Source: Phytobacter ursingii
Lineage (GTDB): Bacteria; Pseudomonadota; Gammaproteobacteria; Enterobacterales; Enterobacteriaceae
NCBI GenBank assembly: GCA_901456055.1
Contig: CABDWT010000003.1
Coordinates: 424,135 to 488,134, forward strand
Reading direction: 5' to 3'
DNA: 64,000 nucleotides
The notes under the pieces are model-generated. The model saw nothing but the letters and a program-made list of their open reading frames with translations. It had not been told where the DNA came from and searched no databases. Positions 30,243-39,436 of the stretch are shown here, piece by piece (positions within the stretch are counted from its first letter, which is position 1; the number at the start of each line of letters is the position of its first letter). Position numbers and translations under genes: made by a program.

Positions 30243-30785
30243 TCATTGACTGATAAACTCCACCGCAACCTGCCGGGTCAGCCAGACGCCATTCTCCGCC
30301 TGATAGAACGGATAACCCTGCTCGAACATGGCTAATGCGTTAATTTCCAGCACCACGGGTGTGCCGTAGCGCTGCCCGACCTGAATAGCCACTTCCCGAT
30401 CGGCAGAGAGATGAACATATTGTCGCGACTGCGCGGTTAATCCTTCGGCAAGAATGGCAGTGAGAAAACGGCTGGCGGTGCCGTGGTACAAGATGTCCGG
30501 CGGTTTTTTTTCTGTAAAGGCGATATCGACTTTCGCCGTCGAGTGCCCCTGAACGGCACGAATACGCAGCCCGTCTTCGGAGAGGGCGAAGCGCTTTTTA
30601 TCACTGCCTTCCACGACGGCTTCAATGAGTTGTTTGTCCAGTGATTGCCCCTGGCCTGCCGCGCCCGCGATCAGTGCACCAATGTTCGCCCATCCTTCGC
30701 TATCCAGTTCCAGACCAATGGCTTCTGGTTGATGGCGCAGAACGTAGCTCAGAAATTTACTGACTTCATTATGTGTTTTTTTCAT
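30243..30785 (-). CDS. kptA: RNA 2'-phosphotransferase KptA
   Basis: Tpt1/KptA-family enzyme, 180 residues from the internal ATG at 30785 (MKKTHNEVSKFLSYVLRHQP). It transfers a 2'-phosphate from RNA to NAD, giving ADP-ribose 1'',2''-cyclic phosphate. Conserved motifs are present: RHQPEAIGL, RAVQGHS, YHGTASRFL, YVHLSAD and the final AENGVWLT. Bacteria lack the tRNA splicing that makes this substrate in eukaryotes, so its natural role is unclear. It stands alone, convergent with the LacI-type gene. Confidence 0.92.
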   Translation of the reverse strand: MKKTHNEVSKFLSYVLRHQPEAIGLELDSEGWANIGALIAGAAGQGQSLDKQLIEAVVEGSDKKRFALSEDGLRIRAVQGHSTAKVDIAFTEKKPPDILYHGTASRFLTAILAEGLTAQSRQYVHLSADREVAIQVGQRYGTPVVLEINALAMFEQGYPFYQAENGVWLTRQVAVEFISQ

Positions 30786-30944
30786 TATTGTCTGCCTTGC
30801 AGGTCGTTTGCGTGGCGTACTTATAAGCAAACGGTTGGCGGTTGTAAATCGCTCAGTTTGACACCCGTAAATGGATGATGAAAGGGTGAGGGAAGGGATA
30901 ACTCATAAAACGGGACAACTGCTCTTCTTTGACGTAGAGGGGAA

Positions 30945-31165
30945 TACCCGATGGCGGCGTAAACGCCTGATCCGGGCTACGTTCTGGTAGCCCCGGCAAG
31001 CGCCGCGCCGCCGGGGAGTGTCCCGGATGGCGGCGTAAACGCCTGATCCGGGCTACGTTCTGGTAGCTCCGGCAAGCGCCGCGCCGCCGGGGAGTGTCCC
31101 GGATGGCGGCGTAAACGCCTGATCCGGGCTACGTTCTGGTAGCCCGGCAAGTATCGCGCACGCAA
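30945..31165. repeat. Tandem BIME array, three 76-bp units
   Basis: ATGGCGGCGTAAACGCCTGA recurs at 30951, 31027 and 31103, an exact 76-bp period. Each unit pairs that REP with an inverted one (GTAGCCCCGGCAAGCGCC). It accounts for most of the 458-bp gap between kptA and the nitroreductase gene. Confidence 0.92.
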
Positions 31166-31171
31166 TACGGT

Positions 31172-31213
31172 CCCCTCTCCCTTGAGGGAGAGGGTTAGGG
31201 TGAGGGGGAAATG
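31172..31213. repeat. CCCTCTCCCTTGAGGGAGAGGG palindrome repeat
   Basis: The palindrome CCTCTCCCTTGAGGGAGAGG, followed by TTAGGGTGAGGGGG, is shared with 1230 and 37405. It is a common intergenic repeat in these bacteria and may act as a terminator between convergent genes. Confidence 0.8.
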
Positions 31214-31243
31214 CCACAAACAGCACGCGTGCAGCATTCACCC

Positions 31244-31897
31244 TCAAATAAAGGTAAAAATCTCTTCACGCGGCAGACGGGATTTCGGCAGTGCGGCGTT
31301 GAAATCACCTTCGCTGCGGTAACCGAGCGACACCAGCACCACGCTGGTGAACCCTTTTTCACGCAGACCCAAAGAGAGGTCCAGCGCACGTTGATCAAAC
31401 CCTTCCATCGGCGTTGCATCAATACCTAACATCGCCGCGCCCAGCAGCAGTCCGCCCAGCGCCAGATAAACTTGTTTCTCCATCCACTGCGGAATATCAC
31501 GGGACTCATAGCGGTGCATATCGACATAAGAGCGACGGCTCTTATCCTGGCCTGCCTGCGCGCCTTCGGCGACGAAACGGCCATCTGCGCTCTCTTGTGC
31601 CAGCACTTTTTGCAGATGCTGATCATCCAGATCCGTACGCATGCAAAGTGCAATAACGTGCGAAGCGTTCAACACTTTAGGTTCGTTGTAAATGAACGCA
31701 CCGGTGGTCGATTTTGCAATCGCGGCGCGGCCTTCGGCCGTCGATGCCACCACAAAATGCCATGGCTGGGAGTTCACCGAAGAGGGGCTGTTTTGTAGTA
31801 CATTCAGCAGCGTTTCAATCTGCTCCTGCGGCAGCGTTTTACCCCCTTCAAAGGCTTTAACGGTATGGCGGGCAATCACGGCATCATCTAAAGTCAT
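31244..31897 (-). CDS. NfsB-like NAD(P)H nitroreductase
   Basis: FMN-dependent oxygen-insensitive nitroreductase, 217 residues from the ATG at 31897; the longer open frame upstream has no support and would run into the LysR promoter. Motifs include IARHTVKAF, SPSSVNSQPWHF (FMN phosphate and ring contacts) and LPKSRLPREE at the end, all as in E. coli NfsB. Natural substrates are probably quinones or nitroaromatics. Divergent from a LysR gene (206-bp gap), which may control it. Confidence 0.88.
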   Translation of the reverse strand: MTLDDAVIARHTVKAFEGGKTLPQEQIETLLNVLQNSPSSVNSQPWHFVVASTAEGRAAIAKSTTGAFIYNEPKVLNASHVIALCMRTDLDDQHLQKVLAQESADGRFVAEGAQAGQDKSRRSYVDMHRYESRDIPQWMEKQVYLALGGLLLGAAMLGIDATPMEGFDQRALDLSLGLREKGFTSVVLVSLGYRSEGDFNAALPKSRLPREEIFTFI

Positions 31898-32103
31898 CGT
31901 CTCTCTCCGGGCAGGAAAATGAAATAAATTCGGGACTTGTCGCCCCGTCTGGTTGGTCGAGAATAAACACAAATGCTGACGAGATAAATCACCTCCGCTG
32001 TGCAGCACTTTCCCTCCGGAAGTGAAAATAATGCCCTGGCGCTTTGCGCCTGTGGGTTTTTCTGGCAAAAAGAGGGCAGACCGTAAGCCCGGCAGGAGAA
32101 ATC

Positions 32104-33039
32104 ATGATTCGCCTTGAAGATGTCACCTTATTTGTTCGCTCCGCCGCGCTGGGCAGTTTTTCCAGTGCAGCGCGGGAGGCAGGGCTATTGCCGGGGCAGG
32201 TCAGCGCCGCCGTACACCGCCTGGAGCGTGACCTCGACAAGCGCCTGTTTGCGCGCTCGACCCGCAGTCTGCGTTTGACCACAGAGGGAGAAAAATATCT
32301 CCCCTTCGCTCAGGAGATGCTGGCCGTGGTGCATGCGGGCGCGGAAAGCCTGCACAGCAGCGACAACGACATTCAGGGTGAACTGCGTGTGGCAGTACCG
32401 TCTGATATTGGCCGCAACGTGCTATTGCCGCTTATCACCCGCTTTTGCCAGCAGTACCCGAAAGTCTCGCTGCGCTTGTCGCTCTCTGATGAAGTCAGCG
32501 ATGTCTTTCGCGACCCGGTGGACATTGCGATTCGCTATGGCGTGCTGGATAACAGTAGCTATGTCGCATTACCGCTGGCAGAAGATAACCGCCGCGTACT
32601 GGCCGCCTCCCCGGCTTACCTGCAACAACACGGCAGGCCGCAAGTTCTGGATGACATCGTCAATCACCACTGCCTGCTGTTTACCATGAACAGCCACGTC
32701 TATGACAAATGGAGCTTCCCGGAAGACGGCATGCGTCGCCAGTTGATCGTTAAAAGTCGAATGCTGTGCGACGATGCGGATGTTGCCCGCCGCTGGGCGC
32801 TGGAGGGGATGGGCATCGTCTACAAATCGTGGATTGATATCAGCGCGGATGTTCAGGCAGGCAGGCTGGAGGTGTTATTGCCGCAGCACCCAGGCGAAGC
32901 GGCGCCCCTCAATCTGATTTGCCCACACCGCAAGCAATTTTCCCCGGCGATTCGCCAGTTGCACAGCGTGTTACGCGAGCCTCTGCGCGCTATCACTGCG
33001 TTGCTGCATACCCATCCGGCGTTTCATCCGCAGTCCTGA
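32104..33039 (+). CDS. LysR-family regulator next to nitroreductase
   Basis: LysR-type transcription regulator, 311 residues from ATG 32104 after CAGGAGA. The helix-turn-helix is SFSSAAREAGLLPGQVSAAV, followed by the LysR substrate domain of the CrgA/aromatic type (ELRVAVPSDIGRNVLLP). It is divergent from the nitroreductase gene and 257 bp upstream of an aldo-keto reductase gene, either of which could be its target. Confidence 0.88.
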   Translation: MIRLEDVTLFVRSAALGSFSSAAREAGLLPGQVSAAVHRLERDLDKRLFARSTRSLRLTTEGEKYLPFAQEMLAVVHAGAESLHSSDNDIQGELRVAVPSDIGRNVLLPLITRFCQQYPKVSLRLSLSDEVSDVFRDPVDIAIRYGVLDNSSYVALPLAEDNRRVLAASPAYLQQHGRPQVLDDIVNHHCLLFTMNSHVYDKWSFPEDGMRRQLIVKSRMLCDDADVARRWALEGMGIVYKSWIDISADVQAGRLEVLLPQHPGEAAPLNLICPHRKQFSPAIRQLHSVLREPLRAITALLHTHPAFHPQS

Positions 33040-33295
33040 TGCGCTCGTCTGAAAGCTAAGCGGGCCCTGTATATCGTCCGCCTGCGTCTATCGTCAGATA
33101 ATATTCAGCTTTCAAAAAGCCACGTTTTGCTAACCCCTGAGGTGACGATAGGCGACTATTGTTGAAGCCATACAAGCAATCAGGGATCGCGTTCAGTGAT
33201 GAAGGCGGCGAAAGGCGCAAATCAGCGCCCTATGTTGTCCGGGCTGGCGACGCAGGGAGTGCCGGGCTAGTCCGTCATCTAAAAGGTATGTGCGA

Positions 33296-34249
33296 ATGGC
33301 TTTACGTTCATTAGGTACCACGGGTTTACAGATCCCCCGGCTGGTTTTTGGCGGTAACGTATTTGGCTGGACCGTGGATGAGAAGCAGAGTTTCAGTTTA
33401 CTGGACGCGTTGCTGGAGCGTGGCTTTAGCGCTATCGACACCGCAGACGTTTACTCTGCGTGGGCGCCGGGAAACAAAGGCGGTGAATCGGAAACCATCA
33501 TTGGCAAGTGGTTTGCCGCTCATCCTGGCGTGCGTGAAAAAGTCACCCTTTTTACCAAAGTCGGCGCCGATCTGGGGGAACCTGGCAAAAAAGGCCTTTC
33601 CGCGCGCTGGATTGAACACGCGGTCAACGACTCATTACGCCGTCTGCAAACCGACTATATCGACCTGTATTTCTCCCACTGGCCGGACAGCGAAACGCCG
33701 TATGACGAAACCCTGGGGGCATACCAGACGCTGCTCAACGCCGGGAAAATCCGTGCTGTCGGGGCGTCAAATCTGAATGCAGAACAGTTACAGGCATCGC
33801 TGAGCGTGGCGGATGACAACGATTTGCCGCGCTACCAGGTGCTGCAACCGGAATATAACCTCTATGACCGTGACAGCTTTGAAGGAAAGCTGCAGGAGTT
33901 AACGGTTCGGGAAAATATCGGTGTGGTGACCTACTACAGCCTGGCCTCGGGTTTCCTGTCGGGCAAATACCGCAGCGAAAGCGATCTCAGCCAGAGCCAG
34001 CGGGGGCAGGGAATTAGCAAGTATCTGAATCCACGTGGCTTTGCCATTCTGGATGCGGTGGATAAAGTGGCGGCAAAACATAACGTCAAACCCGCTGAGA
34101 TAGCGCTTGCCTGGCTTATCGCCCAGCCTGGCGTCACCGCGCCTATCGCCAGCGCCACAAAAATCGCCCATATAGAAAGCTTCGTGACCGCAGTGTCGCT
34201 GACCCTTTCCAGTGAGGATATCGCCGCACTGAACAACGCCGGTCAGTAA
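33296..34249 (+). CDS. Aldo/keto reductase
   Basis: NADPH-dependent aldo/keto reductase, 317 residues from the ATG at 33296 (AAAAGG upstream; a GTG at 33290 would add two residues). The catalytic set is visible: Asp and Tyr in IDTADVYSAW, Lys in FTKVGAD and His in YFSHWPD. The C-terminal cofactor part contains APIASATKIAHI. The physiological aldehyde or ketone is unknown. Monocistronic, with a terminator after it. Confidence 0.9.
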   Translation: MALRSLGTTGLQIPRLVFGGNVFGWTVDEKQSFSLLDALLERGFSAIDTADVYSAWAPGNKGGESETIIGKWFAAHPGVREKVTLFTKVGADLGEPGKKGLSARWIEHAVNDSLRRLQTDYIDLYFSHWPDSETPYDETLGAYQTLLNAGKIRAVGASNLNAEQLQASLSVADDNDLPRYQVLQPEYNLYDRDSFEGKLQELTVRENIGVVTYYSLASGFLSGKYRSESDLSQSQRGQGISKYLNPRGFAILDAVDKVAAKHNVKPAEIALAWLIAQPGVTAPIASATKIAHIESFVTAVSLTLSSEDIAALNNAGQ

Positions 34250-34250
34250 G

Positions 34251-34292
34251 GCGCAAACCGGATGGTCATGCGCCATCCGGTGCGCTTTTCCC
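34251..34292 (+). terminator. REP-like terminator after aldo/keto reductase
   Basis: GCGC..ACCGGATGG, seven-base loop, CCATCCGGTGCGC and TTTTCCC form a long stem directly after the stop; the stem itself is REP-like. Confidence 0.75.
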
Positions 34293-34466
34293 ACCTAAAA
34301 ATTGTAGTTTTGCATGACCTGAGACAATTTTTCCCGTCGTTCGGTTGGAGTTTTTGTCGCCTCTGCCGTTAACCATGTTGATGAACGCCACGTATTACCG
34401 CACAAGTCTGGCAGGTGATTGCCGCCGCGTAAGCGCCTTCTGACTTGTCGTTCGGGACAGGGAACA

Positions 34467-35387
34467 ATGAAGGAAAGTCACGCAAAGAAACACGATGTGC
34501 TGATTGAGCGACTGTGCGAAATTTTCTCGGTCCTTTATCAGGGAAACACCATCGATAAAGCATGGTTATGTACGAAATTCGGCATTACGGCGCGCACCGC
34601 GTATCGCGACCTGGCGCGGCTTGCCCACTTACTGGATCAGGTCTCGCCTGGTCGCTATCGCCTGAGCACGCATCTGCTGCCGACGCTGCATACCGGGCAC
34701 CTGGCGGAATTTGCCGATTTCGCGGGCGTTGCGCATCTGTTCCCTCGTCGGGATGGTCAGTCGCTACGTAACAGAATGAAAAACCGGGATAACATCGCCT
34801 TTCATGGCGCCAGTAGCCGGGAAAATTACACCATGGATGCCCTGATAGACCAGCTCAACCAGGCCATTGCCGCCCGGCAGGAAGTCACGTACCGCTATCG
34901 GGAAAAAAACCGCTGTGTTCAGCCGTATCGCTTAATAAACCATTATGGTTTGTGGTATCTGGCGGCGGTGGATGCGGGCACGCTAAAGGCCTTCGAACTG
35001 GCGCTTATTTCCCGCTTTGTGCCGGGGACAAGCCGTTTCACGGCCGATCCGCAGGTGCTGGAGGAGCTTGAAGCAGGTTCGGGTATTCGCTTTGGCAAAA
35101 AGACAGAGGTGCAATTACGGATTTCGGCTCATGCGGCGAAGTTCGTCAGCCGACGCCCGCTTTTTCCTGCTCAGCGCGTGGTGGAACGGCACGACGACGG
35201 CGGCATGACGATTTCGTGTGATATTCGTGACCCGCACACGTTGTTCCGCTGGCTACGCTACTGGCTACCGGATGTCAGCATCCATTCGCCCGCTTCCCTG
35301 CGTGAGGCGTTTAAGCAAGATTTACAGCGGCGTTACGCCGAGGCTAGCGACGATATTGTTCATCCGATACCTGCTCAAGCCAGGTAA
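34467..35387 (+). CDS. WYL-domain transcription regulator
   Basis: Regulator with an N-terminal winged helix (about residues 15-65, [20 protein letters not shown]) and a WYL ligand-sensing domain ([27 protein letters not shown]). 306 residues from ATG 34467 after GGGACAGGGAAC; the longer frame from 34419 lacks support. WYL regulators often sense nucleic-acid or nucleotide signals, but nothing here shows which. Its 3' end overlaps the convergent cupin gene by 44 bases. Confidence 0.84.
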   Translation: MKESHAKKHDVLIERLCEIFSVLYQGNTIDKAWLCTKFGITARTAYRDLARLAHLLDQVSPGRYRLSTHLLPTLHTGHLAEFADFAGVAHLFPRRDGQSLRNRMKNRDNIAFHGASSRENYTMDALIDQLNQAIAARQEVTYRYREKNRCVQPYRLINHYGLWYLAAVDAGTLKAFELALISRFVPGTSRFTADPQVLEELEAGSGIRFGKKTEVQLRISAHAAKFVSRRPLFPAQRVVERHDDGGMTISCDIRDPHTLFRWLRYWLPDVSIHSPASLREAFKQDLQRRYAEASDDIVHPIPAQAR

Positions 35388-35739
35388 CCGGGCTGCCGTT
35401 TTGTGATTCGGCGATAGCGATATGGGTCATCGCATTCTCTGGCGTTGCGCCGTGCCAGTGTTTCACATCCTGCGGGATCCAGATGATATCGCCCTGATTC
35501 ATCTCCTGGATGGGTTCCCCTTCACACTGGATCCAGCCTTTACCGTGGGTGATGATCAACGTCTGACCCAGCGGATGGGTGTGCCAGGCCGTGCGCGCCC
35601 CCGGTTCAAAGGTCACAATCGCTCCGCCGACGCGCGCCGGGGCATCGGTCTGAAACGGAGAGTCGAGGCGTACGCGGCCGGTAAAATAGGCCTCCGGGCC
35701 GGGTGCGGAAGGGACAGAACCACTACGGATAATTTTCAT
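35344..35739 (-). CDS. Small cupin-domain protein
   Basis: Single-domain cupin of 131 residues. The metal-binding motif is clear: [20 protein letters not shown] with two histidines and a following His in [10 protein letters not shown]. Such proteins occur with aldo/keto reductases and carboxymuconolactone-decarboxylase-like genes. Function is unknown. It overlaps the WYL gene tail to tail. Confidence 0.85.
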   Translation of the reverse strand: MKIIRSGSVPSAPGPEAYFTGRVRLDSPFQTDAPARVGGAIVTFEPGARTAWHTHPLGQTLIITHGKGWIQCEGEPIQEMNQGDIIWIPQDVKHWHGATPENAMTHIAIAESQNGSPVTWLEQVSDEQYRR

Positions 35740-35969
35740 TTTCTTCTCCTGAAAGGTAAAACCGCAGGATAAAGTTTACGCAGCATCGCCGGGATTGATT
35801 AGCCGTAGAACGCGAAAAGGTGCTATGAGGCACATTCATGAGTTTCTGAGGCAAAGGCTTTCACCCCCTGTCCCGACAGCCCGCTACAGAGGAGCGGCGA
35901 GCCGGGATAATGTAACAGGGTGCGGGTGGGGATAACCCGGCAAAATCATAATGGGGCTATGAGGCTGGC

Positions 35970-36572
35970 TTACGTATGGCGTTCACTGACCGTCATGGTA
36001 AACCACACTTCCTCATCACCGTCGTTGGCATAGGCATGGGGCGCATCGGTTCGGGCGACGGCGGAGCTGCCCTGCGTGACGGCCATGACGGTTTCATTGA
36101 CGGTGATAGTCAGTATGCCCTTCTCCACGTACAGAAGCTCAACGGTGCCAGTCGGATGGCCCGCAGAGGTAAAATGCTCGCCGGGAAACAGATACCAGCG
36201 CCACATTTCCAGCATATCGGGCCCGCTGGTGCCCGCCAGTAAGCGGGCAGAACCGCCTTTATCACCGTTCCACAGTACCGGAATGTCCGCGGCGCCAATC
36301 AGGCGGATGGCGGGTTTACTGGCCACATCGACAATATCCGCCACGGAAACGCCCATCGCGGCGGCGATTTTACACAACATCGCGATGCTGGGGTTGGCCA
36401 GGCTCTTTTCGATCTCCACCAGCATGCCTTTGCTGACGCCTGCCCGGCGAGAGAGTTCGTCCAGCGACAATTTTTGCTGCTGGCGGAACGTTTTAATGCG
36501 TGCGGCCACTGCCTGGCTGACGGTATCCAGGTCGGCGCCTGCATCGGTCGGTATATTGACTTTTTTGGTCAT
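35970..36572 (-). CDS. XRE-cupin transcription regulator
   Basis: Two-domain regulator, 200 residues from the ATG at 36572. An XRE helix-turn-helix (about 28-82: SLDELSRRAGVSKGMLVEIE) is followed by a cupin effector domain (about 120-195: PGEHFTSAGHPTGTVELLYV). This architecture usually senses small metabolites and controls an adjacent gene. The neighbour starting 44 bases away on the other strand, a B3/B4 protein, is the likely target. Confidence 0.87.
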   Translation of the reverse strand: MTKKVNIPTDAGADLDTVSQAVAARIKTFRQQQKLSLDELSRRAGVSKGMLVEIEKSLANPSIAMLCKIAAAMGVSVADIVDVASKPAIRLIGAADIPVLWNGDKGGSARLLAGTSGPDMLEMWRWYLFPGEHFTSAGHPTGTVELLYVEKGILTITVNETVMAVTQGSSAVARTDAPHAYANDGDEEVWFTMTVSERHT

Positions 36573-36616
36573 CGGTCGATAGTATGGGATAAATTGGTCA
36601 CTAAAAGGATTATCCG

Positions 36617-37303
36617 ATGCTTTCCATTCAGCCGTCAATCGACGCCGGTCTTGCCCATATTGCTCCCCAGTTTCGAGCCCTGAGTATGCTGGTGGAGGCC
36701 GCGCCGTTAGTGCATCCACAGGTGGGAGAAGCGGCGTTAACGCGCGCATGTGCTGAGGTGATGGCAGGCGGCCCGGTCTGGGCGCAGGCGCATCTGGATG
36801 CCTGGAGTGAGGTGTTTAAGCGCTTCGGCGCGAAGCCGAAACGCACGCCCTGTTCCGCCGACGCGCTGCGTAAACGGGTATTGCGCGACGGCGTAATGGC
36901 CGCGATTGATCCAGTGGTAGACCTCTATAACGCCATCAGTTTGCGCTATGCCATCCCGGTGGGGGGCGAGAACCTTGCTGCCTATGCAGGCGCGCCGAGG
37001 CTGGTCATTGCCGAGGGGACCGAGCGCTTTGACATGATGAAAGACGGACACGTGGCGGAAGAGTCGCCGGAACCGGGTGAAGTGGTGTGGCGTGACGATC
37101 TGGGGGTAACGTGTCGGCGCTGGAACTGGCGACAAGGGGTGCGGACCCGCCTGAGCGCCACGGATAGCCAGATGTGGTTTATCCTGGAAAGCCTGCCAGA
37201 GATGCCGCTTGATGCCCTGCATGCTGCAGGGGATGAACTGGCGGCCGGTTTGCAGGCAATGATGCCAGGCAGCATCATCCGTTCGTCGCTGTTGACGCTA
37301 TGA
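36617..37303 (+). CDS. B3/B4 tRNA-editing-like domain protein
   Basis: Stand-alone B3/B4 domain protein, 228 residues, related to the phenylalanyl-tRNA synthetase beta-chain editing domain. Typical stretches are VDLYNAISLRYAIPVGGEN and GEVVWRDDLGVTCRRWNWRQ. Free proteins of this family may deacylate mischarged tRNA or act on amino-acid derivatives; this is not shown here. AAAAGGA lies upstream of the ATG. Divergent from the XRE-cupin gene. Confidence 0.85.
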   Translation: MLSIQPSIDAGLAHIAPQFRALSMLVEAAPLVHPQVGEAALTRACAEVMAGGPVWAQAHLDAWSEVFKRFGAKPKRTPCSADALRKRVLRDGVMAAIDPVVDLYNAISLRYAIPVGGENLAAYAGAPRLVIAEGTERFDMMKDGHVAEESPEPGEVVWRDDLGVTCRRWNWRQGVRTRLSATDSQMWFILESLPEMPLDALHAAGDELAAGLQAMMPGSIIRSSLLTL

Positions 37304-37669
37304 AAGGGAATATCCCGGATGCGGCTTTACCTTATCCGGGATACGGGTTCAGTGCCCGATCGTAGAGGGGGAGGGCTCCCCACAAAAAATGCGAGCACGA
37401 ACGGTCCCCTCTCCCTTGAGGGAGAGGGCCCCGGTCAGCCGCCAGCGCCTCATCGATTTTCAGCCGGACCCTGTCATCGCTGTCACTGTTTTATTCTTAT
37501 TAAGCGGCGTTATCGCTGTAAATCGTAAGATTACTGGGGATTCTTCAGCCCTCAGGGATAGGGCCGGGGTGAGGGGGAAAATGCGGCTCGAAAGGTGGGT
37601 TCCGTTCACCGTATCTACAGTCCGTAGCCCCGGCAAGCGCAGCGCCGCCGGGGATGCCCCGGATGAGCA
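37304..37669. repeat. Repeat-filled gap: REP units and short copy of the 1195-1615 repeat
   Basis: 37311-37350 holds a REP half. 37374-37430 and 37430-37544 match the start and end of the repeat at 1195-1615 but lack its middle 246 bases; the join lies at GGCC. 37555-37610 (GGGCCGGGGTGAGGGGGAAA, TTCCGTTCACC) matches 1253-1291 of that missing middle, now on the far side. 37625-37670 is another REP (GTAGCCCCGGCAAGCGCAGC). No gene is supported. Confidence 0.8.
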
Positions 37670-38569
37670 CTACAACCTCGTCAACGTCGCAAAATAGGCG
37701 GCGAGACTGTCAATCAGGGCTCTGACCGCAGGCGGCAGCCCCTTACGCGTGGTAAATACCAGGTGAACAATCCCCGGCACGCTGCGCCACTGTGGGAACA
37801 CCTGCACCAGCTCCCCTTTTTCTAATGCGCGATGGCAAAAATGCTCCGGTAAAAACGCCACGCCAAGTCCCTGGCTTGCCGCCGTGCGCACCGCCGCAAA
37901 ATCACTACAACTCATCATCGGTTCATGACGAAACATCATGCTTTGCTTGTCGCGGTTTTCCAGCGGCCACTCCACTTCGGCGTCGCCATCATTGGTGCTG
38001 AGCGTGGGGAGGGTATTCAATATGGCTATATCCTCCCCCGTACGCCGCGCCAGTGCCGGGCTTGCCACCAGGATCCGATGCGAAATACCCAGCGTACGCA
38101 TAATCAGTTCCGCGTCGCTATTAAGTTGCGTGCGCACGCGCAGGGCCACATCAATACGCTCATTAATCAAATCCACGGGCCTGTCGAGGGCCAGAATTTG
38201 CAGCCGGACCTTCGGATAGCGGTGCATATAGGCCATCAGTGTATCGGAAACCACTTCCACCATCCCGGTCGGGCAGCTAAAGCGCACCAGGCCATGCGGC
38301 TCGGCATGGGCATTCACAATCAACGCTTCTGCCTGCTCTGCCTCTTGCAAAATGGCCCGGCAGCGCTGGTAAAACGCCTCGCCGACTTCCGTGACGCGAA
38401 AGCGGCGGCTGGTTCGCTCAATCAGCCGTACGCCGAGGCGAGATTCCAGCTCGGCTATTCGGCGGCTGAGTTTTGATTTCGGTTCATGCAGTGCCCTGCC
38501 TGCGGCAGCAAATCCGCCGTGGCGTACCACCTCGGCAAAATAGCGATAGTCATTCAGATCGGTACGCAT
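37670..38569 (-). CDS. LysR-family regulator of the adjacent SDR gene
   Basis: LysR-type regulator, 299 residues, with helix-turn-helix GFAAAGRALHEPKSKLSRRI and a substrate domain of the AaeR/CrgA type. It is divergent from a short-chain dehydrogenase gene, with a T-N11-A type palindrome between them. The effector is unknown. Confidence 0.88.
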   Translation of the reverse strand: MRTDLNDYRYFAEVVRHGGFAAAGRALHEPKSKLSRRIAELESRLGVRLIERTSRRFRVTEVGEAFYQRCRAILQEAEQAEALIVNAHAEPHGLVRFSCPTGMVEVVSDTLMAYMHRYPKVRLQILALDRPVDLINERIDVALRVRTQLNSDAELIMRTLGISHRILVASPALARRTGEDIAILNTLPTLSTNDGDAEVEWPLENRDKQSMMFRHEPMMSCSDFAAVRTAASQGLGVAFLPEHFCHRALEKGELVQVFPQWRSVPGIVHLVFTTRKGLPPAVRALIDSLAAYFATLTRL

Positions 38570-38578
38570 TGTCGCCTC

Positions 38579-38620
38579 ATCGTTCCTTTAATAGAACGAT
38601 AGGTAGCATAATTGCTATCT
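38579..38620. promoter_or_regulatory. Candidate LysR operator region
   Basis: ATCGTTC (38579-38585) and GAACGAT (38594-38600) form one inverted repeat. TAGCATAATTGCTA (38604-38617) forms a second with a T-N11-A spacing. They lie 10-50 bases upstream of the LysR start codon and about 70-108 before the SDR start, where such sites are expected. Confidence 0.6.
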
Positions 38621-38686
38621 TTTTGCACCATCGTTCCACTGGTATCTTCATCATCACTAACCCAACGGAATAAACCGGAGCTTAAA

Positions 38687-39436
38687 ATGAACAGATACAG
38701 CAATAAAGTCGTGGTAGTGACTGGTGGTACCAGCGGTATTGGCCTGGCGACAGCAAAAGCGTTCGCAGCAGAAGGGGCGCATGTTTACATCACCGGGCGT
38801 CGCCAGGAAGCACTGGATAACGCGGTACAGGCCATCAGCGGCAGCGTGGTCGGCGTGCGTGGCGACATGGGGAAACTGGCCGATATCGACCACCTCTATG
38901 ATGTGATTCAGCAACAGCATGGTCAGATTGATGTGCTGGTGGCGAATGCGGGCGGCGGGGATTTTGCCGCACTGGGTGAAATCACCGAACAGCATTACGA
39001 GCAGACCTTCAACACTAACGTGAAAGGCGTACTGTTTACCGTACAGAAAGCCCTGCCGCTGCTGAAAGATGGCGCATCCATCGTGATGACCGCCTCCACC
39101 ACCAGCGTGAAAGGCACCCCGGCATTTAGCGTTTACTCGGCGACCAAAGCGGCGGTGCGTAACTTTGCCCGTAGCTGGATTCTGGATCTCAAACCGCGCC
39201 GCATTCGCGTTAATGCCGTCAGCCCTGGTCTGACGGACACCGCCGGTCTGAATGAGCTCTTCGGCGGCGGGGATCAGGCGGAAGGCACTAAATCCTGGCT
39301 CTCCGAACAGGTCCCGTCAGGCCGTATTGGTCAGCCTTCTGAGGTGGCCAGTGCCGTGCTGTTCCTCGCCTCGGACGACGCGAGCTATATCAACGGCGTC
39401 GAGCTGTTTGTCGACGGCGGCCTGGCACAGATTTAA
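38687..39436 (+). CDS. Short-chain dehydrogenase/reductase
   Basis: Classical SDR, 249 residues from ATG 38687 after GGAGC. The NAD(P) motif is TGGTSGIG near the N-terminus, followed by NAGGGD, the catalytic Ser in MTASTTSV and YSATKAAVRN with Tyr and Lys. Close to many quinone- or aldehyde-stress SDRs controlled by a divergent LysR. Substrate unknown. Confidence 0.9.
   Translation: MNRYSNKVVVVTGGTSGIGLATAKAFAAEGAHVYITGRRQEALDNAVQAISGSVVGVRGDMGKLADIDHLYDVIQQQHGQIDVLVANAGGGDFAALGEITEQHYEQTFNTNVKGVLFTVQKALPLLKDGASIVMTASTTSVKGTPAFSVYSATKAAVRNFARSWILDLKPRRIRVNAVSPGLTDTAGLNELFGGGDQAEGTKSWLSEQVPSGRIGQPSEVASAVLFLASDDASYINGVELFVDGGLAQI

Noticed and set aside
30945-31165. Possible CRISPR array
   Set aside because: The 76-bp units are tandem and nearly identical with no unique spacers, and each is a pair of REP palindromes.
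33040-33295. Inverted repeat CTATCGTCA (33088) / TGACGATAG (33143)
   Set aside because: Nine-base arms with a 46-base spacer and no clear promoter relation; too weak to call as an operator.
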